From CAZDYP01 sp964509505 (GTDB lineage: Bacteria > Chloroflexota > Anaerolineae > JACRMK01), in contig CAZDYP010000254.1 in the NCBI GenBank assembly GCA_964509505.1, positions 1-5,122 on the forward strand: a stretch of DNA of 5,122 nucleotides. Direction: 5' to 3'. The notes under the pieces were generated by a model that had not been told where the DNA came from, did no database searches, and was given only the letters and a program-made list of their open reading frames with translations. The translations under genes and the position numbers were made by a program. How positions within the stretch are numbered: position 1 is the stretch's first letter; each line of letters opens with the position of its first letter. Positions 1 to 5,122 of the stretch are shown one piece after another.

Positions 1-33
1 GAGTTGAATCTTGCCGAAGCCCACGATTGCCCC

Positions 34-693
34 TCAACCTTTCAAGCGCATACGCAACGACAACAAACGCGGCGGCGCTGACTTGGGTGCGCCGTCATCG
101 CGCCACTCCGCCAAGCGCACTAACTCGAAGCCCTCGGCAAACGCTGCATCTAAATAATCGCTAACATCGTGGATGAAGGCAGGCACCAACACCAAGTCGC
201 CTGTCTGCGTGTCGGTGTAGCGCGCTTGGGAACCTTGCAACTGTTTGAAGGGATGATATTCGCACACGAAAAATTCGCCGTGGGGGCGCAACACGCGCGC
301 CGCTTCGCCGAAAATCGGCGGCAAGTGTTCGATGTGTTCCAACACGAGGTTGCACACCACGAAGTCAACGCTGGCATGGGCGAGGGGCCACAGTTGCCGA
401 ATGTCGTGCTGCTGGAAACGCACGTTGGGCGCTGGCACGTTCACGCGCGCTTGCGTCAACATGCCCTCGGAGAAATCCATAGCGAACACGCTGCGGCTCA
501 TCTGCGCTAGATATTGCGTGTTCAGTCCCGTGCCGCAACCGATTTCGAGGACATCACACGCTGATAAGTCAAAGCCTTGTTGGCGCAATATGCGTGCGGA
601 TAAATCACGTGTCGCATTGGCGACGCTTTCGTACGTTTCTGACCACTGGTTGTAGGCGGCGGCTACTGCAATGCCCGATTGAGCGAGTGGCAT
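34..693 (-). CDS. Class I SAM-dependent methyltransferase, substrate unknown
   Basis: Encodes 219 residues and is probably a cytoplasmic small-molecule methyltransferase. Motif I is VLEIGCGTG at residues 48-56, which binds SAM. The acidic residue ending strand 2 lies in MDFSEGM (D73), an HD pair at 96-97 fits the adenine-contacting position, and the motif IV-like strand FVVCNLVLEHIEH is at 111-123, followed by ARVLRPHGEFFVCEYHP (132-148). The fold and length fit the Methyltransf_11 type. The N-terminal YNQWSETY...NATRDL block resembles BioC- and UbiE-like proteins, but no biotin or quinone genes are adjacent, so no substrate is assigned. ATG at 693 is the start because an in-frame TGA lies at 697-699, only two codons upstream. 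The nearest Shine-Dalgarno (AAGGAG, 707-712) is 13 nt away, which is long. The gene has the same orientation as metH, but 1151-711 separates them and holds an opposing fragment, so an operon is unlikely. Confidence 0.9.
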   Translation of the reverse strand: MPLAQSGIAVAAAYNQWSETYESVANATRDLSARILRQQGFDLSACDVLEIGCGTGLNTQYLAQMSRSVFAMDFSEGMLTQARVNVPAPNVRFQQHDIRQLWPLAHASVDFVVCNLVLEHIEHLPPIFGEAARVLRPHGEFFVCEYHPFKQLQGSQARYTDTQTGDLVLVPAFIHDVSDYLDAAFAEGFELVRLAEWRDDGAPKSAPPRLLSLRMRLKG

Positions 694-706
694 GAATCAG
701 ATTCTT

Positions 707-712
707 CTCCTT
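707..712 (-). promoter_or_regulatory. Shine-Dalgarno of the class I methyltransferase, unusually distant
   Basis: AAGGAG on the minus strand, with 13 nt between it and the ATG at 693. No alternative in-frame start lies closer to it, because a TGA at 697-699 blocks the upstream frame. The site overlaps the first codons of the plus-strand DNA methyltransferase remnant. Confidence 0.45.
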
Positions 713-1037
713 GAATTGGGCTGGTGTGCGACAAATCGTTCATGCGGCTTTGCCTTTGAACGACGGCTTGATCTTGGACCCGTTCATGGGGTCTGGCTCA
801 ACCATTGCCGCCGCCGAAGCGTTGGGCTTATGCAGCCTTGGCATTGAACGCTATGCGGATTACTTTAACGCTTGTGAAAACGTCATACCTCAACTTACAG
901 GAATCGTCGTTGAGGCTGAATCGAATCAGCCTCAGCTCCTCAATCTATCAAACCTCTATTCAACCGCGCCCCAACCACGCGCAAGAAGCGAAAAGGACAT
1001 GGCGCAGAATCGGTCGCGCGGTTACAACCAAACATAA
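711..1037 (+). pseudogene. C-terminal remnant of a DNA N4/N6 methyltransferase
   Basis: An open frame of 108 codons beginning at a TTG codon. Residues 6-62 read like the carboxyl end of site-specific DNA methyltransferases: RQIVHAALPL, then motif I DPFMGSGST (residues 23-31, bases 777-803), then AAAEALGLCSLGIERYADYF. In the beta-type order the catalytic DPPY-type motif IV and the target recognition region precede motif I. Here they are absent: the frame is closed by TGA at 693-695, and the divergent methyltransferase gene starts at 693. The fragment is therefore broken at its 5' end and should be inactive. Homology appears to fade after about residue 62 (base 896). The tail to TAA at 1037 is glutamine-, serine- and arginine-rich and looks like unselected readthrough past the original end, including a hairpin at 911-934. 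It is probably a relic of a restriction-modification or solitary methylase gene. A short functional protein is unlikely but not excluded. Confidence 0.7.
911..934. repeat. 9-bp hairpin, perfect stem with 6-nt loop
   Basis: TGAGGCTGA at 911-919 is the exact reverse complement of TCAGCCTCA at 926-934, with a loop of ATCGAA. It lies just past the point where the DNA methyltransferase remnant stops looking conserved. No T-tract follows on either strand, so a standard intrinsic terminator is not supported. It may be a relic of the old gene's 3' end or a small repeat. Confidence 0.5.
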
Positions 1038-1150
1038 ACACCGTTTGGGATTGAACCCATCTACCAATTAAAGGTGATGGAGTACGCGCTTGTAGTTCGG
1101 TCAGTTCAGCCATACAGAAAGTTTATTCCTTTTAGTCAGTGATTATTGCG
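1038..1150. other. Intergenic stretch without a gene; weak stem-loops
   Basis: This 113-base stretch lies between the end of the DNA methyltransferase remnant and the metH stop codon. It is AT-richer than its surroundings and has no credible reading frame. Two small hairpins are visible: TGGG/CCCA around ATTGAA (1046-1059), and an 8-bp stem with one bulged base, CCATC-ACC/GGT-GATGG, with a 7-nt loop (1057-1080). The two overlap and could be alternatives. Neither is followed by a T-run on the minus strand, so no clear metH terminator can be named. Confidence 0.4.
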
Positions 1151-4100
1151 CTAACGCGTGCGTCTCATCTCCGCCTCCAACTGCTCCAACCGCGACTGCT
1201 TCAGCGAGTAATACTTCGCGTCAGGATGATGCACGACCATCGCCGCCGTGGATTCTTCGGGCACCAGTTGAAACGCCGCAGTGAGCTCCATGCCCAGCTC
1301 ACCAACTTGTGGCAACAACTTGAACACGAGCTCGTGGTGCGCGAGGTCAGGGCACGCAGGGTAGCCCCATGAGTAGCGGCGTCCTTGCTCCTTTGTTAAG
1401 CCGAGTTCACGCTTGATGTGTTGATGCACGTACTCCGCCGTCGCTTCGGCGGCTTCGACAGCAAGACCATGAAAGAAGTATGCTTCGCTGTATTCGTTCT
1501 TCGCTTGCAATTCAGCAAAATGGTCATCAGATACGCGTCCCACCGTCACCACCTGGAACGCGACGACATCCACAACGCCCGAACCAACCGGCGCGAAGTA
1601 ATCGCTGAGGCACAGTCGCTCATACTCTTCTTGACGTGGGAATGTGAAGCGCGCAATTTCGTTGTGGGGGCGATTGCCATTCCGCAGACCTGTCGAGTTT
1701 TGGAAACCTGACAGGTCTTGTGGATCATAGACGATCAGCGTGTCGCCGTCGCTATTTGCGGGGAAGTAACCATACACCGCTTGTGGCTGCAACGTTTTGT
1801 TGCGTATCGCTTCGCGCTTCATGCAGTCGAGCCGCGCGTCGAACTCCGCCTTCAGTTTCACCCACTCGTCGTCATGCGCGTTCTTCGCGCCCCACTGCAA
1901 ACGATACAACTCGTTGAGGTCGAGCTCACGCAACACCATTTCGAGCGGCATATACTTGATGATCTTCGCACCCCAGAACGGCGGCTTAGGAATGTCGTTA
2001 GTCGCTAGTCGCTTGACGCTGGTCGCTGGTTGCCGCGCACCCGTTTTCTGGCTACTCGCTTCTGGCTTCTGGTTACTTTTTTCGTCGTAAGCTTCTTGCA
2101 TGATCTTCCCCACAAAATCGCCGCGCTCGTTCACGTCAATCAACTTCTCCATCACGTCGAGACCTTCAAACGCATCCTTGCAATAGAAAACGCCATACTC
2201 ATAGGGTGCACCCGATTCGGTGAAGAGAATACGCCGACCAAACTTGCGGTTGATAGCCGCGCCGCCAATCAGCACAGGGAAGTTGAGGTTGCGCTTGTGC
2301 AGCTCATTTACGATTAACGGCATTTGCTTGGAGGTGGAGACGAGCAACGCCGACAAGCCAATCGCCGTCGCGCCCACCTCCAGCGCTTTGTCAATGATGA
2401 CGTTGGCAGGCACTTGCTTGCCAAGGTCAAATGTCGTGTAGCCGTTGTTGCTCAGAATCGTATTAACCAGACTCTTGCCGATGTCATGCACGTCGCCGTA
2501 CACCGTCGCCAACACGACCTTGCCCTTCGTCTGTCCTTCTTTGCGGTCGAGATATTTTTCGAGATGCGCGACGGCTTTCTTCATCACTTCGGCTGATTGC
2601 AACACGAATGGCAAGATGAGCTCGCCCGCGCCAAACTTGTCGCCCACTTCCTTCATCGCGGGCAGCAGCACATGGTTCAACGTCCACACGGCGCCGTCGT
2701 TTTGCGTCATGTCCTGCGCGACGCCATGCGTTTGAATCGCTGCATCAATCAGCGGCTCGATGCCATCCTTCTTGCGATGCAAAATCATCCAATGAAGCTT
2801 CTGCTCGGGCGTCATGTCTTTCGTCGGGTCTTCAATCGTTTTGCCTGCCTCCACTTTGACGTTCTCGAAATGCGCGATGAGTTTGGCGAGCGCGTCAGAC
2901 GCGCGATTGGCAATCAAGTCATCGCAGAGCTGCCGCACCGTCGCATCTAACTCGGCATACGGCGTGATGTCTTTTGGATGGACGAGCGCCATGTCCAAGC
3001 CCGCTTCGACGCAATGATGCAAGAAGACCGAGTTGAGTGCGGCGCGCGCCGCGGGTGACAAGCCAAACGATACATTGCTCACGCCGAGCGAAGTCAGCAC
3101 ACCGGGCAACGTCGCTTTGATTTGGCGAATGCCCTCAATTGTTTCAAGCGCAGAGTTCGCCATCTCCGCATCACCCGTCGCCAACGTGAACGTGAGGTCG
3201 TCGAAGATGAGCGCGTCGGGCGCGAGACCATATTCGCCAACGGCGATGGCGTGAATACGCTTGGCGATTTCCGCTTTGCGTGCGGCTGTCTTCGCCATGC
3301 CTTGCTCGTCAATTGTCAGCGCGATGACCGCAGCGCCATGCGCCACTGCAAGCGGCAACACCGCGTCACAACGCTTGCGCCCGTTCTCCAAGTTGATCGA
3401 GTTGATGATGGCGCGGCCTGGGTTCATCTCAAGCGCGGCTTGGATGACTTCCGCTTCGGTCGAGTCAATCACCAACGGCGTCTCGACGCTCATCTGCAAC
3501 TGCTTCACGACCTTCACCATTTGCGCTGCTTCATCCGCGCGCTCCGTCAACGCCACGCAAATATCTAGCGCATGTGCGCCGCCCTCGACTTGCTCGCGCG
3601 CAAGCGTGAGGATGTCGTCGTATTTGTCCGCCAGCAACAGTTGCTTCATCTTGCGACTGCCCTGCGAGTTCACGCGCTCGCCGACAATGAGCGGCGGCGG
3701 GTCTTGGCGCAAGGGGATGGCGCGCATGGCAGAGGAAATCATCGGNNNNNNNNNNNNNNNNNNNNNNNNNNNNNNNNNNNNNNNNNNNNNNNNNNNNNNN
3801 NNNNNNNNNNNNNNNNNNNNNNNNNNNNNNNNNNNNNNNNNNNNNCACTCGCTTGACCATCTCATAAATGTGCGGTGGCAGGTTGCCGCAGCAACCGCCA
3901 ATCACATTCACGCCCAAGTCAATGACGAACTCTGCGAGAATTTCGGCGATGGGCACAGGTTGCATCGGATACACTTCCTTGCCATCTACATTCAACGGCA
4001 ACCCCGCGTTGGGAATGCACGAAATCGGTTTGCGCGCGTGTTGCGTCAGATAGCGAATCGGCTCGCGCATGTAGTCGGGCCCCGTCGAGCAGTTCATGCC

Positions 4101-4802
4101 AATCACATCCACGACAGGAAGCGCTTCGAGTGTGGTCAACGCCGCGGCAATATCGGTGCCGAGCAACATGCGCCCCGTCGTATCGAGCGTGATTTGCGCT
4201 TGAATGGGAATGCGGATGCCCGTGTCCTCAAAGGCGCGCCATGCGCCATGAATGGCTGCCTTTGTTTCGAGGATGTCCTGTTGTGTCTCAATCACAATGA
4301 GGTCTGCGCCGCCTTGAATCAAGCCGAGTGACTGTTCATAAAACACGTCGCGTAGTTCGGCAAAGGTGACGTTGCCCAGCGTTGGATCGTCGGACGACGG
4401 TAGCAAGCCCGATGGTCCAATCGAACCCGCGACGAAGCGTGTCATGCCTGTCTCGCGTGTGAAGCGCTCACACACACGACGCGCGATTTGCGCAGCCGTG
4501 CGATTCATCTCCAGCACACGGTCTTGCAAGCCGTACTCTTTCATCGTGATGCGATTGCAACGGAACGTATCGGTCTCCACGACCTCTGCGCCGACGGCGA
4601 GGAACGAGGCATGCACCTCCTCGATGAGGTGCGGGCTGCTGATGACGAGATAATCTACACATCCCATTGTCGATTCGCCGCCGTAATCTTGCGCGGTCAG
4701 ATGGCGCGCCAATAAATTCGCGCCCATTGAGCCATCGAAGACGACGACGTGGTCGGCAAGCGCGTCCAGGTAACGGTGGTTGGTATGTGGAAACAATTTC
4801 AC
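1151..4802 (-). CDS. metH: Cobalamin-dependent methionine synthase (5-methyltetrahydrofolate--homocysteine methyltransferase), interrupted by an assembly gap
   Basis: Transfers a methyl group from 5-methyltetrahydrofolate to homocysteine via enzyme-bound cobalamin. Visible are 319 residues before the gap and 864 after it, near the usual full length of about 1,200. The homocysteine domain is pre-gap residues 12-318, with zinc ligands C238 (MNCSTGP) and C304/C305 (GGCCG). The folate domain is post-gap 15-290 (VGERVN 21-26, DSTE 94-97, SNVSFG 223-228). A helical cap is near 310-400. The B12 domain is about 405-535, with the cobalt-ligand histidine in GDVHDIGK (H420), SALLVSTS (465-472) and IGGAA. 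The reactivation domain is about 590-855, with RRYSWGYPACPD (789-800) and HHPDAKYYS. GTG at 4802 is the start because GGGGAG sits 6 nt upstream and the homocysteine domain follows immediately. The whole multidomain enzyme is present. Two repeat-derived insertions lie in frame, at post-gap residues 558-583 and 677-687. Both flanks of the gap end on codon boundaries, so the real gap should be a multiple of three. Transcription is controlled by an upstream SAM-I riboswitch. Confidence 0.97.
1686..1718 (-). repeat. 33-nt palindromic element inserted in frame in metH
   Basis: AGACCTGTC at 1686-1694 is the exact reverse complement of GACAGGTCT at 1710-1718. Pairing continues inward with one wobble and one mismatch to a 3-nt loop, giving a 15-position hairpin. 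The element is exactly 11 codons long and contributes roughly DLSGFQNSTGL at post-gap residues 677-687. It sits in the activation domain between FPANSDGDTLIVYDP and EIARFTFPRQ, where from memory of the family other MetH proteins have a short loop. The likely origin is insertion of a mobile or replicating palindrome at a tolerated surface loop, as known for Rickettsia palindromic elements. Confidence 0.75.
1994..2033 (-). repeat. Heptamer array GTCGCTR in the MetH linker
   Basis: On the plus strand, five consecutive 7-nt units fit the consensus GTCGCTR (starting at 1994, 2001, 2008, 2015 and 2022), followed by a partial unit. They encode QPATSVKRLATND-like sequence, in the linker between the B12-binding and activation domains. 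The 17-nt string from 1997 to 2013 recurs exactly at 4984-5000 in the riboswitch P3 loop, which makes these two copies of one repeat family. Confidence 0.75.
2044..2076 (-). repeat. Second heptamer array TTCTGGC in the MetH linker
   Basis: Plus-strand units at 2046, 2053, 2060 and 2067 follow the pattern TTCTGGC / TACTCGC / TTCTGGC / TTCTGGT. They encode SNQKPEASSQKT-like residues. The array lies ten bases from the GTCGCTR array and has the same 7-nt period, and together the two make up nearly all of the linker at post-gap residues 557-584. The unit sequence differs from its neighbour, so this is either a diverged array or a separate family. Confidence 0.65.
3746..3845. other. Assembly gap of exactly 100 N inside metH
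   Basis: The sequence is unknown. The round number suggests a default scaffold spacer. The preceding coding part, 4802 to 3846, is 957 bases (319 codons), and the following part, 3745 to 1151, is 2595 bases (865 codons including the stop). Both edges therefore lie on codon boundaries, and a true gap must be divisible by three, which 100 is not. Judged by the family, the missing piece is the linker between the homocysteine and folate domains, probably short. Confidence 0.95.
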
Positions 4803-4808
4803 GGTGAG

Positions 4809-4814
4809 CTCCCC
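4809..4814 (-). promoter_or_regulatory. Shine-Dalgarno of metH supporting the GTG start
   Basis: GGGGAG on the minus strand, 6 nt before the GTG at 4802. The upstream ATG at 4819-4821 is in a different frame and would not give MetH. This fixes the start as GTG with an N-terminus of MKLFPHTNHRYLDALAD. Confidence 0.75.
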
Positions 4815-4821
4815 AATTCAT

Positions 4822-4885
4822 AATCTCACGCAAAGACGCAAAGGTGCAAAAGAAACTTAGCGTCTTTGCGTCTTTGCGTGAGATT
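4822..4885 (-). repeat. Perfect 22-bp inverted repeat in the metH leader
   Basis: The arms 4822-4843 and 4864-4885 are exact reverse complements, separated by 20 nt. Each arm contains a tandem 8-nt motif ACGCAAAG (CTTTGCGT on the other strand). In the metH mRNA it forms a long hairpin that ends 7 nt before the Shine-Dalgarno and begins 10 nt after the terminator T-run. There is no T-tract after it, so it is not a normal terminator. It is best read as a dispersed palindromic repeat inserted in the leader, with a possible effect on translation or mRNA stability. Confidence 0.85.
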
Positions 4886-4891
4886 CAAAGA

Positions 4892-4923
4892 TAACAAAAA
4901 GCCTCTTCTGTGCAAGAAGAGGC
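4892..4923 (-). terminator. Intrinsic terminator, expression platform of the SAM riboswitch
   Basis: Read on the minus strand, a perfect 9-bp stem GCCTCTTCT/AGAAGAGGC (4923-4901) closes a 5-nt loop and is followed directly by TTTTTG. It stands 21 nt downstream of the aptamer P1. A competing antiterminator is possible: GGAAGA (4954-4949), which overlaps the 3' strand of P1, can pair with TCTTCT (4920-4915) in the terminator 5' arm. That fits a SAM-dependent off switch. Confidence 0.88.
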
Positions 4924-4944
4924 ATGTCCAAACGGCGCGACTCG

Positions 4945-5088
4945 CTCATCTTCCAGAAGAACTCTGTCGGACTTGGCACCTTTGTTAGTCGCTAGTCGCT
5001 GGTCATTAGTCACTAGCGACCAGTGACGAGTGACTAACAAGGTTGCCGCGGCTTCATCGGGCCGAATCCCTCCGCCGCTCTGGATGAG
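4945..5088 (-). ncRNA. SAM-I riboswitch (S-box leader) aptamer controlling metH
   Basis: On the minus strand the conserved S-box core is visible. P1 is CTCATC (5088-5083) with GATGAG (4950-4945). P2 is GCGGC/GCCGC around the kink-turn strands GGAGGGA and GATGAA, with the pseudoknot loop TTCGGCCC. P3 opens with GGCAACC and closes with GGTGCCAA. P4 is CAGA/TCTG. The aptamer binds S-adenosylmethionine; binding stabilises P1, frees the terminator at 4892-4923 and lowers metH transcription. The oddity is P3, whose apex is extended by a palindromic heptamer array (4984-5040) and is much longer than usual. The conserved ligand-binding core looks intact. Confidence 0.95.
4982..5040 (-). repeat. Inverted heptamer array forming the P3 extension of the riboswitch
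   Basis: On the plus strand four heptamers of the form RYTRGTC (4984-5011) are followed by their approximate reverse complements (5012-5040). The two 29-nt arms agree at 24 positions and the outer nine bases, TTGTTAGTC/GACTAACAA, pair perfectly. In RNA it continues coaxially from P3 as a long hairpin with a few mismatches. It shares 17 exact bases, GTTAGTCGCTAGTCGCT, with the heptamer array in the metH coding region. Confidence 0.85.
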
Positions 5089-5107
5089 TGATGATTTAGT
5101 TGGTGAA

Positions 5108-5113
5108 ACTATA
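5108..5113 (-). promoter_or_regulatory. Candidate -10 box for the metH leader
   Basis: TATAGT on the minus strand would place the transcription start near 5100, about 12 nt before aptamer P1. The matching -35 would lie beyond the window edge, so the call rests on one hexamer and its position. Confidence 0.3.
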
Positions 5114-5122
5114 CACGCGCAA

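Noticed and set aside
34..693. Assignment of the class I methyltransferase as BioC or UbiE
   Set aside because: Only general SAM-binding motifs are visible and no biotin or quinone pathway gene is in the window.
1041..1115. Possible tRNA on the minus strand, suggested by a GGGTTCAATCCC string resembling a T-arm
   Set aside because: The T-stem cannot form five pairs around a 7-nt loop, and no acceptor stem or D-arm fits around it. It is better read as a simple hairpin.
1994..2076. CRISPR-like repeat array
   Set aside because: The units are 7 nt, directly tandem and without spacers, and they lie inside an open coding frame.
3261..4331. Long plus-strand open frame running opposite metH and through the gap
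   Set aside because: It is antisense to conserved MetH domains, includes 34 unknown residues from N, and shows no recognisable protein motif. It is a shadow of the real gene's codon bias.
1151..4802. A frameshift splitting metH into two genes
   Set aside because: The only frame change is across the 100-N run, whose length is arbitrary. Both flanks end on codon boundaries and domain order is continuous.
4822..4885. Second intrinsic terminator in the metH leader
   Set aside because: No T-tract follows the stem on either strand, the loop is 20 nt, and the real terminator with TTTTT is just upstream.

Overview
The window holds one large minus-strand transcription unit, a SAM-I riboswitch-controlled cobalamin-dependent methionine synthase (metH). 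Downstream of it are a small minus-strand class I SAM-dependent methyltransferase gene and, between the two, a plus-strand remnant of a DNA methyltransferase. A run of exactly 100 N lies inside metH. Whole codons abut both sides of the run, so it reads as a scaffolding placeholder in a draft or metagenome assembly and not as a real 100-base distance. The moderately high GC, the MetH layout and the abundance of short palindromic and heptamer repeats suggest an environmental bacterium, possibly Chloroflexota (Anaerolineae-like). That placement is inference; no marker in the window proves it.

Layout in the direction of metH transcription, right to left: a weak promoter candidate near 5108-5113; a SAM-I aptamer (5088 to 4945) whose P3 loop carries a 57-nt inverted array of heptamers; an intrinsic terminator (4923 to 4892) as expression platform; a perfect 22-bp inverted repeat (4885 to 4822); a GGGGAG Shine-Dalgarno and GTG start at 4802; and metH to its TAG at 1151. 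The region 1038-1150 has no gene and only weak stem-loops. At 711-1037 is the motif I end of a DNA methyltransferase with no upstream half. At 693 to 34 is an intact class I methyltransferase of unknown substrate.

How the parts work together: high SAM should fold the aptamer, allow the terminator and stop metH transcription; low SAM should permit readthrough and methionine regeneration, which feeds SAM synthesis. The class I methyltransferase would consume SAM, but nothing ties it functionally to metH.

The most interesting signal is that the metH locus has been colonised by several different small repeats, each at a tolerant site: the P3 loop of the riboswitch, the leader just before the ribosome binding site, the linker between the B12 and activation domains of MetH, and a surface-loop position inside the activation domain. 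The two coding insertions stay in frame and add protein sequence. The assembly gap falls in a third interdomain linker and may hide another such element.
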